Source of the DNA: Symsagittifera roscoffensis
Taxonomy: Eukaryota > Xenacoelomorpha > Acoela > Convolutidae
Assembly (NCBI RefSeq): GCF_963678635.1
Contig: NC_087065.1
Location: 2,232,001 to 2,296,000 of the forward strand
Direction of reading: 5' to 3'
DNA length: 64,000 nt
Shown one piece after another: positions 32,301-47,655 of this stretch. The notes below the pieces were generated by a model. It worked only from the letters and a program-made list of their open reading frames with translations. It did no database searches and was not told the DNA's origin. Made by a program: the position numbers and the translations under genes. Every line of letters starts with the position of its first letter. Position 1 is the first letter of the stretch.

Positions 32301-35084
32301 GAACCCAGTTTACTCCAACTGCCATCGAACATGTCTGACATACCTCACCTGTCGAGCAATTGTTACATCAGGGGGAATCCAGTTTGTTCCAACTGCCGCC
32401 TAACATTTCTGACAAACCTTACCTGTCGAGTAATTGTTAAATCAGGGGAAACCCAGGTTGTTCCAACTGCCGTCTAACATTTCTGACAAACCTTACCTGT
32501 CGAGTATTTGTTAAATCAGGGGAACCCAGTTTGTTCCAACTGCCGTCTAACGTGTCTGACATACCTTACTTGTCGAGTAATTGTTACATCAGGGGGAATC
32601 CAGTTTGTTCCAACTGCCGTCTAACATTTCTGACAAACCTTACTTGTCGAGTAATTGTTAGTTCAGGGGAAACCCAGGTTGTTCCAACTGCCGTCTAACA
32701 TTTCTGACATAACTTACCTGTCGAGTAATTGTTACATCAGGGAACCCAGTTTGTTCCAACTGCCGTCTAACGTGTCTGACATACCTTACTTGTCGAGTAA
32801 TTGTAACATCAGGGGGAACCCAGTTTACTCCAACTGCCATCGAACATGTCTGACATACCTCACCTGTCGAGCAATTGTTACATCAGGGGGAATCCAGTTT
32901 GTTCCAACTGCCGCCTAACATTTCTGACAAACCTTACATGTCGAGTAATTGTTAAATCAGGGGAAACCCAGGTTGTTCCAACTGCCGTCTAACATTTCTG
33001 ACAAACCTTACCTGTCGAGTAATTGTTAAATCAGGGTAACCCAGTTTGTTCCAACTGCCGTCTAACGTGTCTGACATACCTTACTTGTCGAGTAATTGTT
33101 ACATCAGGGGGAATCCAGTTTGTTCCAACTGCCGTCTAACATTTCTGACAAACCTTACTTGTCGAGTAATTGTTAAATCAAGGGAAACCCAGGTTGTTCC
33201 AACTGCCGTCTAACATTTCTGACATAACTTATCTGTCGAGTAATTGTTACATCAGGGGAACCCAGTTTGTTCCAACTGCCGTCTAACGTGTCTGACATAC
33301 CTTACTTGTCGAGTAATTGTAACATCAGGGGGAACCCAGTTTACTCCAACTGCCATCGAACATGTCTGACATACCTCACCTGTCGAGCAATTGTTAAATC
33401 AGGGGAAACCCAGGTTGTTCCAACTGCCGTCTAACATTTCTGACAAACCTTACCTGTCGAGTAATTGTTAAATCAGGGGAACCCAGGTTGTTCCAACTGC
33501 CGTCTAACATTTCTGACAAACCTTACCTGTCGAGTAATTGTTAAATCAGGGGAAACCCAGGTTGTTCCAACTGCCATATAACATTTCTGACATACTTTAC
33601 CTGTCGAGTAATTGTTACATCAGGGGAACCCAGTTTGTTCCAACTGCCCTCTAACGTGTCTGACATACCTTACTTGTCGAGTAACTGTTACATCAGGGGG
33701 AACCCAGTTACTCCAACTGCCGTCTAACATGTCTGACATAACTTACCTGTCGAGTAATTGCTACATCAGGGGAAACCCAGTTTGTTCCAACTGCCGTCTA
33801 ACAAGTCTGACATACCTTCTCTGTCGAGTAATTGTTACATCAGGTAAAACCCAGGTTGTTTCAAGTGCCGTCTAACATGTCTGACAAACCTTACCTGTCT
33901 AGTAATTGTTACATCAGTGGAAACCCAGGTTGTTCCAACTGACGTCTAACATGTCTGACATACCTTACCTGTCGAGTAATTATTACATCAGGAGAAACCA
34001 GGTTGTTCCAACTGCCGTCTAAAATTTCTGAAAAACCTTACCTGTCGAGTAATTGCTACATCAGGGGAAACCCCGTTTGTTCCAACTGCCGTCTAACATT
34101 TCTGACAAACCTTACCTGTCGAGTAATTGTTAAATCAGGGGAAACCCAGGTTGTTCCAACTGCCGCCTATCATTTCTGACATACCTTACCTGTCGAGTAA
34201 TTGTTACATCAGGGGAACCCAGTTTGTTCCAACTGCCGTCTAACGTGTCTGACATACCTTACTTGTCGAGTAATTGTTACATCAGGGGGAACTCAGTTAC
34301 TCCAACTGCCGTCTGACATGTCTGACATACCTTACCTGTCGAGTAATTGCTACATCAGGTGAAACCCAGTTTGTTCCAACTGCCGTCTAACAAGTCTGAC
34401 ATACCTTCTCTGTCGAGTAATTGTTACATCAGGGAAAACCCAGGTTGTTTCAAGTGCCGTCTAACATGTCTGGCAAACCTTACCTGTCTAGTAATTGTTA
34501 CATCAGAGGAAACCCAGGTTGTTCCAACTGACGTCTAACATGTCTGACATACCTTAGCTGACGAGTAATTATTACATCAGGAGAACTCAGGTTGTTCCAA
34601 CTGCCGTCTAACATTTCTGACAAACCTTACCTGTCGAGTAATTGTTAAATCAGGGGAAACCCAGGTTGTTACAACTGCCGTCTAACATTTCTGACAAACC
34701 TTACCTGTCGAATAATTGTTCAATCAGGGGAAACCCAGTTTGTTCCAACTGCCGTATAACGTGTCTGACATACCTTACTTGTCGAGTAATTGTTACATCA
34801 GGGGGAACCCAGTTACTCCAACTGCCGTCTAACAAGTCTGACATACCTTACCTGTCGAGTAATTGTTAAATCAGGGGAAACCCAGATTGTTCCAACTGCC
34901 GTCTAACGTGTCTGACATACCTTACTTGTCGAGTAATTGTAACATCAGGGGGAACCCAGTTTACTCCAACTGCCGTCTAACATGTCTGACATACCTTACC
35001 TGTCGAGCAATTGCTACATCAGGGGAAACCCAGTTTGTTCCAACTGCCGTCTAACAAGTCTGACATACCTTCTCTGTCGAGTAA

Positions 35085-38000
35085 TTGTTACATCAGGGAA
35101 AACCCAGGTTGTTTCAAGTGCCGTCTAACATGTCTGACAAACCTTACCTGTCTAGTAATTGTTACATCAGGGGAAACCCAGGTTGTTTCAACTGCCGTCT
35201 AACATGTCTGACATACCTTAACTGTCGAGCAATTGTTACATCAGGGGAACCCAGGTTGTTCCAATTGCCGTCTAACATGTCTGATATACCTTACCTGTCG
35301 AGTAATTGTTACATCAGGGGAAACCAAGGTTGCTCCAATTGCCGTCTAACATTTCTGACATACCTTACCTGTCGAGTAATTGTTACATCAGGGGAAACCC
35401 AGGTAGTTCCAACTGCCGTCTAACATTTCTGACATACCTTACCTGTCGAGTAATTTTTACATCAGGGGAAATCCAGGTTGTTCCAACTGCAGTCTAACAT
35501 TTCTGACATAGCTTACCTGTCGAATAATTGTTACATCAGGGGGAACCCAGTTTGTTCCAACTGCCATCTAACCTGTCTGACATACCTCACCTGTCGAGCA
35601 ATTGTTACATCAGGGGGAACCCAGTTTGTTCCAACTGCCGTCTAACACTTCTGACATACCTTACCTGTCGATTAATTGTTAAATCAGGGGAAACCCAGGT
35701 TGTTCCAACTGCCGTCTAACATTTCTGACATACCTTACTGTCGAGTAATTGTTACATCAGGGGGAACCCAGTTTATTCCAACTGCCGCCTAACGTGTCTG
35801 ACATACCTTACTTGTCGAGTAATTGTTACATCAGGGGGAACCCAGTTTACTCCAACTGCCGTCTAACATGTCTGACATACCTTACTTGTCGAGTAATTGT
35901 TACATCAGGGGAAAACCAGTTTGTTCCAACTGCCGTCTAACAATTCTGACATACCTTCTCTGTCGAGTAATTGTTACATCAGGGAAAACCCAGGTTGTTT
36001 CAGCTGCCGTCTAACATGTCTGACAAACCTTACCTGTCTAGTAATTGTTACATCAGGGGAAAACCAGTTTGTTCCAACTGCCGTCTAACAATTCTGACAT
36101 ACCTTCTCTGTCGAGTAATTGTTACATCAGGGGGAACCCAGGTTGTTCAAACTGCCGTCTAACATGTCTGCCATACCTTACCTGTCGAGTAATTATTACA
36201 TTAGGGGGAACCTAGTTTGTTCCAACTGCCGTCTAACAGGTCTGACATACCTTACCTGTCGAGTGATTGTTACATCAGGGGAAACCCAGGTTGTTCCAAG
36301 TGCCGTCTAACATGTCTGACTTACCGTAGCTGTCGATTAATTGTTACATCAGGGGAAACCCAATTTGTTCCAACTGCCGGCTAACGTGTCTGACATACCT
36401 TACCTGTCGAGTAATTGTTACATCAGGGGGAACCCAGTTTGTTCCAACTGCCGTCTAACATGTCTGACATACCTTACCTGTCGAGTAATTGTTACATCAG
36501 GGGGAACCAAGTTTGTTCCAACTGCCGTCTAACATGTCTGACATACCTTACCTGTCGAGTAATTGTTACATCAGGGGGAACCCAGTTTGTTCCAACTGCC
36601 GTCTAACAAGTCTGACATACCTTCTCTGTCGAGTAATTGTTACATCAGGGAAAACCCAGGTTGTTTCAAGTGCCGTCTAACATGTCTGACAAACCTTACC
36701 TGTCTAGTAATTGTTACATCAGGGGAAACCCAGGTTGTTTCAACTGCCGTCTAACATGTCTGACATACCTTAACTGTCGAGCAATTGTTACATCAGGGGA
36801 ACCCAGGTTGTTCCAATTGCCGTCTAACATGTCTGATATACCTTACCTGTCGAGTAATTGTTACATCAGGGGAAACCAAGGTTGCTCCAATTGCCGTCTA
36901 ACATTTCTGACATACCTTACCTGTCGAGTAATTGTTACATCAGGGGAAACCCAGGTAGTTCCAACTGCCGTCTAACATTTCTGACATACCTTACCTGTCG
37001 AGTAATTTTTACATCAGGGAAAATCCAGGTTGTTCCAACTGCAGTCTAACATTTCTGACATAGCTTACCTGTCGAATAATTGTTACATCAGGGGGAACCC
37101 AGTTTGTTCCAACTGCCATCTAACCTGTCTGACATACCTCACCTGTCGAGCAATTGTTACATCAGGGGGAACCCAGTTTGTTCCAACTGCCGTCTAACAC
37201 TTCTGACATACCTTACCTGTCGATTAATTGTTAAATCAGGGGAAACCCAGGTTGTTCCAACTGCCGTCTAACATTTCTGACATACCTTACTGTCGAGTAA
37301 TTGTTACATCAGGGGGAACCCAGTTTATTCCAACTGCCGCCTAACGTGTCTGACATACCTTACTTGTCGAGTAATTGTTACATCAGGGGGAACCCAGTTT
37401 ACTCCAACTGCCGTCTAACATGTCTGACATACCTTACTTGTCGAGTAATTGTTACATCAGGGGAAAACCAGTTTGTTCCAACTGCCGTCTAACAATTCTG
37501 ACATACCTTCTCTGTCGAGTAATTGTTACATCAGGGAAAACCCAGGTTGTTTCAGCTGCCGTCTAACATGTCTGACAAACCTTACCTGTCTAGTAATTGT
37601 TACATCAGGGGAAAACCAGTTTGTTCCAACTGCCGTCTAACAATTCTGACATACCTTCTCTGTCGAGTAATTGTTACATCAGGGGGAACCCAGGTTGTTC
37701 AAACTGCCGTCTAACATGTCTGCCATACCTTACCTGTCGAGTAATTATTACATTAGGGGGAACCTAGTTTGTTCCAACTGCCGTCTAACAGGTCTGACAT
37801 ACCTTACCTGTCGAGTGATTGTTACATCAGGGGAAACCCAGGTTGTTCCAAGTGCCGTCTAACATGTCTGACTTACCGTAGCTGTCGATTAATTGTTACA
37901 TCAGGGGAAACCCAATTTGTTCCAACTGCCGGCTAACGTGTCTGACATACCTTACCTGTCGAGTAATTGTTACATCAGGGGGAACCCAGTTTGTTCCAAC

Positions 38001-39489
38001 TGCCGTCTAACATGTCTGACATACCTTACCTGTCGAGTAATTGTTACATCAGGGGGAACCAAGTTTGTTCCAACTGCCGTCTAACATGTCTGACATACCT
38101 TACCTGTCGAGTAATTGTTACATCAGGGGGAACCCAGTTTGTTCCAATTGCCGTCTAACATGTCTGATATACCTTACCTGTCGAGTAATTGTTACATCAG
38201 GGGAAACCAAGGTTGCTCCAATTGCCGTCTAACATTTCTGACATACCTTACCTGTCGAGTAATTGTTACATCAGGGGAAACCCAGGTAGTTCCAACTGCC
38301 GTCTAACATTTCTGACATACCTTACCTGTCGAGTAATTTTTACATCAGGGGAAATCCAGGTTGTTCCAACTGCAGTCTAACATTTCTGACATACCTTACC
38401 TGTCGAATAATTGTTACATCAGGGGGAACCCAGTTTGTTCCAACTGCCATCTAACCTGTCTGACATACCTCACCTGTCGAGCAATTGTTACATCAGGGGG
38501 AACCCAGTTTGTTCCAACTGCCGTCTAACACTTCTGACATACCTTACCTGTCGATTAATTGTTAAATCAGGGGAAACCCAGGTTGTTCCAACTGCCGTCT
38601 AACATTTCTGACATACCTTACTGTCGAGTAATTGTTACATCAGGGGGAACCCAGTTTATTCCAACTGCCGCCTAACGTGTCTGACATACCTTACTTGTCG
38701 AGTAATTGTTACATCAGGGGGAACCCAGTTTACTCCAACTGCCGTCTAACATGTCTGACATACCTTACTTGTCGAGTAATTGTTACATCAGGGGAAAACC
38801 AGTTTGTTCCAACTGCCGTCTAACAATTCTGACATACCTTCTCTGTCGAGTAGTTGTTACATCAGGGAAAACCCAGGTTGTTTCAGCTGCCGTCTAACAT
38901 GTCTGACAAACCTTACCTGTCTAGTAATTGTTACATCAGGGGAAAACCAGTTTGTTCCATTTGCCGTCTAACAATTCTGACATACCTTCTCTGTCGAGTA
39001 ATTGTTACATCAGGGGGAACCCAGGTTGTTCAAACTGCCGTCTAACATGTCTGCCATACCTTACCTGTCGAGTAATTATTACATTAGGGGGAACCTAGTT
39101 TGTTCCAACTGCCGTCTAACAGGTCTGACATACCTTACCTGTCGAGTGATTGTTACATCAGGGGAAACCCAGGTTGTTCCAAGTGCCGTCTAACATGTCT
39201 GACTTACCGTAGCTGTCGATTAATTGTTACATCAGGGGAAACCCAATTTGTTCCAACTGCCGGCTAACGTGTCTGACATACCTTACCTGTCGAGTAATTG
39301 TTACATCAGGGGGAACCCAGTTTGTTCCAACTGCCGTCTAACATGTCTGACATACCTTACCTGTCGAGTAATTGTTACATCAGGGGGAACCAAGTTTGTT
39401 CCAACTGCCGTCTAACATGTCTGACATACCTTACCTGTCGAGTAATTGTTACATCAGGGGGAACCCAGTTTGTTCCAACTGCCGTCTAA
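35085..39489. repeat. Higher-order repeat, 21-unit (1552 bp) block in three copies
   Basis: 35085-36636 and 36637-38188 are nearly identical copies offset 1552 bp (21 units). A third follows offset 1331 bp (18 units) from the second, because three units are missing at the junction. Matching starts are 35306/36858/38189, 35528/37080/38411 and 36341/37893/39224. The near identity indicates very recent unequal exchange, or possibly an assembly duplication. Confidence 0.85.
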
Positions 39490-39521
39490 CACGTCTGACA
39501 TATACTTTACCTGTCGAGTAT

Positions 39522-40851
39522 TTGTTACATCAGGGGAAACCCAGGTTGTTCCAACTGCCGTCTAACATGTCTGACATACCTTACTTGTCGAGTAATTCTT
39601 TCAACAGGGGGAACCCAGTTTGTTCCAACTGCCGTCTAACATGTCTGACATACCTTACCTGTCGAGTAATTATTACATTAGGGGAACCAAGTTTGTTCCA
39701 ACTGCCGTCTAACAGGTCTGTAATACCTTACCTGTCGAGTGATTGTTACATCAGGGGAAACCCAGGTTGTTCCAAGTGCCGTCTAACATGTCTGACATTC
39801 CTTACCTGTCGAGTAATTGTTACATCAGGGGAAACCCAGGTTGTTCCAACTGCCGTCTATTATATTTGACATACCTTTCCTGTCTACTAATTGTTACATC
39901 AGGGGAAACCCAGGTTGTTCCAACTGCCGTCTAACATGTCTGACATACCTTACCTGTCGAGTCATTGTTACATCAGGGGGAACCCAGTTTGATCCAACTG
40001 CCGTCTAACGTGTCTGACATACCTTACTTGTCGAGTAGTTGTTACATCAGGGGGAACCCAGTTTACTCCAACTGCCGTCTAACATGTCCGACATAACTTA
40101 CCTGTCGAGTTACTGTTACATCAGGGGAAACCCAGGTTGTTCGAACTGACGTCTAACATTTCTGACATACCTTATCTGTCGAGTAATTGTTACATCAGGG
40201 GAAACCCAGGTTGTTCCAACTGCCGTCTAACATGTCTGACATACCTTACTTGTCGAGTAATTCTTTCAACAGGGGGAACCCAGTTTGTTCCAACTGCCGT
40301 CTAACATGTCTGACATACCTTACCTGTCGAGTAATTATTACATTAGGGGAACCAAGTTTGTTCCAACTGCCGTCTAACAGGTCTGTAATACCTTACCTGT
40401 CGAGTGATTGTTACATCAGGGGAAACCCAGGTTGTTCCAAGTGCCGTCTAACATGTCTGACATTCCTTACCTGTCGAGTAATTGTTACATCAGGGGAAAC
40501 CCAGGTTGTTCCAACTGCCGTCTATTATATTTGACATACCTTTCCTGTCTACTAATTGTTACATCAGGGGAAACCCAGGTTGTTCCAACTGCCGTCTAAC
40601 ATGTCTGACATACCTTACCTGTCGAGTCATTGTTACATCAGGGGGAACCCAGTTTGATCCAACTGCCGTCTAACGTGTCTGACATACCTTACTTGTCGAG
40701 TAGTTGTTACATCAGGGGGAACCCAGTTTACTCCAACTGCCGTCTAACATGTCCGACATAACTTACCTGTCGAGTTACTGTTACATCAGGGGAAACCCAG
40801 GTTGTTCGAACTGACGTCTAACATTTCTGACATACCTTATCTGTCGAGTAA
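39522..40851. repeat. Higher-order repeat, 9-unit (665 bp) period
   Basis: 39522-40186 is repeated at 40187-40851 with the same variants, including the unusual TCTATTATATTTGACATACC unit (near 39856 and 40521). Related segments recur near 41670 and 42483. Confidence 0.8.
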
Positions 40852-43800
40852 TTGTTACATCAGGGGGAACCCAGGTTGTTCCAACTACCATCTAACATGT
40901 CTGACATACCTCACCTGTCGAGCAATTGTTACATCAGGGGGAACCCCGTTTGTTCCAACTGCCGTCTAACATTTCTGACATACCTTACCTGTCGAGTAAT
41001 TGTTACATCAGGGGAAAGCCAGGTTGTTCCAACTGCCGTCTAACATTTCTGACATACCTTACCTGTCGAGTAATTGTTACATCAAGGGGAACCAGTTTGT
41101 TCCAACTGCCGTCTAATATTTCTGACATACCTTACCTGTCGAGTAATTGTTACATCAGGGGAAACCCAGGTTGTTCCAACTGCCGTCTAACATGTCTGAC
41201 ATACCTTACCTGTCGAGTAATTGTTACATCAGGGGAAAACCAGGTTGTTGCAACTGCCGTCTAGCATGTCTGACATATCGTACTTGTCGAGTAATTGTTA
41301 CATCAGGGGGAACCCAGTTTGTTCCAACTGCCGTCTAACAGGTCTGACATACCTTACCTGTCGAGTGATTGTTGCATCAGGGGAAACCCAGGTTGTTCCA
41401 AGTGCCGTCTAACATGTCTGACATACCTTAACTGTCGAGTAATTGTTACATCAGGGGGAACCCAGTTTGTTCCAACTGCCGTCTAACATGTCTGACATAC
41501 CTTACCTGTCGAGTAATTGTTACATCAGGGGGAACCAAGTTTGTTCCAACTGCCGTCTAACATGTCTGACATACCTTACCTGTCGAGTAATTGTTTCATC
41601 AGGGGGAACCCAGTTTGTTCCAACTGCCGTCTAACACGTCTGACATATACTTTACCTGTCGAGTATTTGTTACATCAGGGGAAACCCAGGTTGTTCCAAC
41701 TGCCGTCTAACATGTCTGACATACCTTACTTGTCGAGTAATTCTTTCAACAGGGGGAACCCAGTTTGTTCCAACTGCCGTCTAACATGTCTGACATACCT
41801 TACCTGTCGAGTAATTATTACATTAGGGGAACCAAGTTTGTTCCAACTGCCGTCTAACATTTCTGACAAACCTTACCTGTCGAGTAATTGTTACATCAGG
41901 GGGAACCAGTTTGTTCCAACTGCCGTCTAATATTTCTGACATACCTTACCTGTCGAGTAATTGTTACATCAGGGGAAACCCAGGTTGTTCCAACTGCCGT
42001 CTAACATGTCTGACATACCTTACCTGTCGAGTAATTGTTACATCAGGGGAAAACCAGGTTGTTGCAACTGCCGTCTAGCATGTCTGACATATCGTACTTG
42101 TCGAGTAATTGTTACATCAGGGGGAACCCAGTTTGTTCCAACTGCCGTCTAACAGGTCTGACATACCTTAACTGTCGAGTGATTGTTGCATCAGGGGAAA
42201 CCCAGGTTGTTCCAAGTGCCGTCTAACATGTCTGACATACCTTAACTGTCGAGTAATTGTTACATCAGGGGGAACCCAGTTTGTTCCAACTGCCGTCTAA
42301 CATGTCTGACATACCTTACCTGTCGAGTAATTGTTACATCAGGGGGAACCAAGTTTGTTCCAACTGCCGTCTAACATGTCTGACATACCTTACCTGTCGA
42401 GTAATTGTTACATCAGGGGGAACCCAGTTTGTTCCAACTGCCGTCTAACACGTCTGACATATACTTTACCTGTCGAGTATTTGTTACATCAGGGGAAACC
42501 CAGGTTGTTCCAACTGCCGTCTAACATGTCTGACATACCTTACTTGTCGAGTAATTCTTTCAACAGGGGGAACCCAGTTTGTTCCAACTGCCGTCTAACA
42601 TGTCTGACATACCTTACCTGTCGAGTAATTATTACATAAGGGGAACCAAGTTTGTTCCAACTGCCGTCTAACAGGTCTGTAATACCTTACCTGTCGACGA
42701 GTGATTGTTACATCAGGGGAAACCCAGGTTGTTCCAAGTGCCGTCTAACATGTCTGACATTCCTTACCTGTCGAAAAATTGTTACATCAGGGGAAGCACA
42801 GGTTGTTCCAACTGCCGTATAACATGTCTGACATACCTTACCTGTCGAGTAATTGTTACATCAGGGGAAACCCAGGTTGTTCCAACTGCCGTCTATTATA
42901 TTTGACATACCTTTCCTGTCTACTAATTGTTACATCAGGGGAAACCCAGGTTGTTCCAACTGCCGTCTAACATGTCTGACATACCTTACCTGTCGAGTCA
43001 TTGTTACATCAGGGGGAACCCAGTTTGATCCAACTGCCGTGTAACGTGTCTGACATACCTTACTTGTCGAGTAGTTGTTACATCAGGGGGAACCCAGTTT
43101 ACTCCAACTGTCGTCTAACATGTCCGACATAACTTACCTGTCGAGTTACTGTTACATCAGGGGAAACCCAGGTTGTTCGAACTGACGTCTAACATTTCTG
43201 ACATACCTTATCTGTCGAGTAATTGTTACATCAGGGGGAACCCAGGTTGTTCCAACTGCCATCTAACAAGTCTGACATACCTCACCTGTCGAGCAATTGA
43301 TACATCAGGGGGAACCCCGTTTGTTCCAACTGCCGTCTAACATTTCTGAACTACCTTACCTGTCGAGTAATTGTTACATCAGGGGAAAGCCAGGTTGTTC
43401 CAACTGCCGTCTAACATTTCTGACATACCTTACCTGTCGAGTAATTGTTACATCAGGGGGAACCAGTTTGTTCCAACTGCCGTCTAATATTTCTGACATA
43501 CCTTACCTGTCGAGTAATTGTTACATCAGGGGAAACCCAGGTTGTTCCAACTGCCGTCTAACATGTCTGACATACCTTACCTGTCTATTAATTGTTACAT
43601 CAGGGGAAACCCAGGTTGTTCCAACTGCCGTCTAACATTTCTGACATACCTTACCTGTCGAGTAATTGTTACATCAGGGGGAACCCAGTTTGTTCCAACT
43701 GCCGTCTAACGTGTCTGACATACCTTACTTGTCGAGTAATTATTACATCAGGAGGAACTCAGTTTACTCCAACTGCCGTCTAACATGTCTGACATACCTT

Positions 43801-46770
43801 ACCTGTCGAGTAATTGTTACATCAGGGGAAACCCAGTTTGTTCCAACTGCCGTCTAACAAGTCTGACATACCTTCTCTGTCGAGTAATTGTTACATCAGG
43901 GAAAACCCAGGTTGTTTCAACTGCCGTCTAAGATGTCTGACAAATCTTACCTGTCTAGTAATTGTTACATCAGGGGAAACCCAGGTTGTTCCAACCGCCG
44001 TCTAACTTTTCTGACCTACCTTACCTGTCGAGTAATTGTTACATCAGGGGAAAGCCAGGTTGTTCTAACTGCCGTCTAACATTTCTGACATACCTTACCT
44101 GTCGAGTAATTGTTACATCAGGGGAAACCAGTTTGTTCCAACTGCCTTCTAACATTTCTGACATACCTTACCTGTCGAGTAATTGTTACATCAGGGGAAA
44201 CCCAGGTTGTTCCAACTGCCGTCTAACATGTCTGACATACCTTACCTGTCTACTAATTGTTACATCAGGGGAAACCCAAGTTGTTCCAACTGCCGTCTAA
44301 CATTTCTGACATACCTTACCTGTCGAGTAATTGTTACATCAGGGGGAACCCAGTTTGTTCCAACTGCCGTCTAATGTGTCTGACATACCTTACTTGTCGA
44401 ATAATTATTACATCAGGGGGAACTCAGTTTACTCCAACTGCCGTCTAACATGTCTGACATACCTTACCTGTCGAGTAATTGTTACATCAGGGAAAACCCA
44501 GGTTGTTTCAACTGCCGTATAAGATGTCTGACAAACCTTACCTGTCTAGTAATTGTTACATCAGGGGAAACCCAGGTTGTTCCAACTGCCGTCTAACATG
44601 TCTGACATACCTTACCTGTCGAGTAATTGTTACATCAGGGGGAACCCAGGTTGTTCCAACTGCCGTTTAACATGTCTGGTATACCTTACCTGTCGATTAT
44701 TTGTTACATCAGGGGAAACCCAGGTTGTTCCAACTGCCGTCTAACATGTCGGACATACCTTACCTGTCGAGTAATTGTTACATCAGGGGAAACCCAGGTT
44801 GTTCCAGCTGCCGTCTAACATGTCTGACATACCTTACCTGTCGAGTAAGTGTTACATCAGCGGGAATCCAGTTTGTTCCAACTGCCGTCTAACGTGTCTG
44901 ACATACCTTACCTGTCGAGTAATTGTTACATCAGGGGGAACCCAGGTTCTTCAAACTGCCGTCTAACATGTCTGACATACCTTACCTGTCGAGTAGTTGT
45001 TACATCAGGGGGAACCCAGTTTGTTCCAACTGCCGTCTAACGTGTCTGACATACCTTACCTGTCGAGTAATTGTTACATCAGGGGGAACCCAGTTTGTTC
45101 CAACTGCCGTCTAACATGTTTGACATACCTTACCTGTCAAGTAATTGTTACATCAGGGGGAACCCAGTTTGTTCCAACTGCCGTCTAACATGTCTGACAT
45201 ACCTTACCTGTCGAGTAATTGTTACATCAGGGGGAACCCAGGTTATTCAAACTGCCGTCTAACATGTCTGAAATACCTTACCTGTCGAGTAATTATTACA
45301 TTAGGGGGAACCAAGTTTGTTCCAACTGCCGTCTAACAGGTCTGACATACCTTAACTGTCGAGTGATTGTTACATCAGGGGAAACCCAGGTTGTTCCAAG
45401 TGCCGTCTAACATGTCTGACTTACCTTACCTGTCGATTAATTATTTCATCAGGGGAAACCCAGTTTGTTCCAACTGCCGTCTAACGTGTCCGACATACCT
45501 TACCTGTCGAGTAATTGTTACATCAGGGGGAACCCAGTTTGTTCCAACTGCCGTCTAACATGTCTGACATACCTTACCTGTCGAGTAATTGTTACATCAG
45601 GGGGAACCCAGTTTGTTCCAACTGCCGTCTAACATGTCTGACATACCTTACCTGTCGAGTAATTGTTACATCAGGGGGAACCCAGTTTGTTCCAACTGCC
45701 GTCTAACATGTCTGACATACCTTACCTGTCGAGTAATTGTTACATCAGGGGAAACCCAGGTTGTTCCAACTGCCGTCAAACATGTCTGACATACCTTACC
45801 TGTCGAGTAATTGATTCAACAGGGGGAACCCAGTTTGTTCCAACTGCCGTCTAACATGTCTGACATACCTTACCTGTCGAGTAATTATTACATAAGGGGA
45901 AACCAAGTTTGTTCCAACTGCCGTCTAAAAGGTCTGACATAGCTTACCTGTCGAGTGATTGTTACATCAGGGGAAACCCAGGTTGTTCCAAGTGCCGTCT
46001 AACATGTCTGACATTCTTACCTGTCGAGTAATTGTTACATCAGGGGAAACACAGGTTGTTCCAAATGCCGTATAACATCTCTGACATACCTTACCTGTCG
46101 AGTAATTGTTACATCAGGGGAAAACCAGGTTGTTCCAACTGCCGTCTAACATGTCTGACATACGTTACCTGTCGAGTAAATGTTACATCAGGGGGAACCA
46201 AGTTTGTTCCAACTGCCGTCTAACAGGTCTGACATACCTTATCTGTCGAGTAATTGTTACATCAGGGGAAAGCCAGGTTCTCCAACTGCCGTCTAACAAG
46301 TCTGAAATACCTTACCTGTCGAATAATTGTTACATCAGGGGGAACCCAGTTTGTTCCAACTGCCGTCTAACATGTCTGACATACCTTACCTGTCGAGTAA
46401 TTGTTACATCAGGGGAAAACCAGGTTGTTGCAACTGCCGTCTAGCATGTCTGACATATCGTACTTGTCGAGTAATTGTTACATCAGGGGGAACCCAGTTT
46501 GTTCCAACTGCCGTCTAACAGGTCTGACATACCTTACCTGTCGAGTGATTGTTGCATCAGGGGAAACCCAGGTTGTTCCAACTGACCTCTATCATGTCTG
46601 ACATACCTTACCTGTCGAATAATTGTTACATCAGGGGGAACCCAGTTTGTTCCAACTGCCGTCTATCATGTCTGACATACCTTACCTGTCGAATAATTGT
46701 TACATCAGGGGGAACCCAGTTTGTTCCAACTGCCGTTTAACATGTCTGACATACCTTACCTGTCGAGTAA

Positions 46771-47655
46771 TTGTTACATCAGGGGAAAACCAGGTTGTTG
46801 CAACTGCCGTCTAGCATGTCTGACATATCGTACTTGTCGAGTAATTGTTACATCAGGGGGAACCCAATTTGTTCTAACTGCCGTCTAACAGGTCTGACAT
46901 ACCTTACTTGTCGAGTGGTGTTACATCAGGGGAAACCCAGGTTGTTCCAACTGACCTCTATCATGTCTGACATACCTTACCTGTCGAATAATTGTTACAT
47001 CAGGGGGAACCCAGTTTGTTCCAACTGCCGTCTAACAGGTCTGACATACCTTACCTGTCGAGTGATTGTTGCATCAGGGGAAACCCAGGTTGTTCCAACT
47101 GCCGTCTAGCATGTCTGACATATCGTACTTGTCGAGTAATTGTTACATCAGGGGGAACCCAATTTGTTCTAACTGCCGTCTAACAGGTCTGACATACCTT
47201 ACTTGTCGAGTGGTGTTACATCAGGGGAAACCCAGGTTGTTCCAACTGACCTCTATCATGTCTGACATACCTTACCTGTCGAATAATTGTTACATCAGGG
47301 GGAACCCAGTTTGTTCCAACTGCCGTCTAACATGTCTGACATACCTTACCTGTCGAGTAATTGTTACATCAGGGGAAAACCAGGTTGTTGCAACTGCCGT
47401 CTAGCATGTCTGACATATCGTACTTGTCGAGTAATTGTTACATCAGGGGGAACCCAATTTGTTCTAACTGCCGTCTAACAGGTCTGACATACCTTACTTG
47501 TCGAGTGGTGTTACATCAGGGGAAACCCAGGTTGTTCCAACTGACCTCTATCATGTCTGACATACCTTACCTGTCGAATAATTGTTACATCAGGGGGAAC
47601 CCAGTTTGTTCCAACTGCCGTCTATCATGTCTGACATACCTTACCTGTCGAATAA
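46771..47655. repeat. Higher-order repeat, 4-unit (295 bp) period, three copies
   Basis: Blocks start at 46771, 47066 and 47361 and share the shortened unit TTGTCGAGTGGTGTTACATC as well as the CATATCGTACTTGTCGAG unit. The middle copy has one mixed unit, suggesting gene conversion. Confidence 0.8.
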
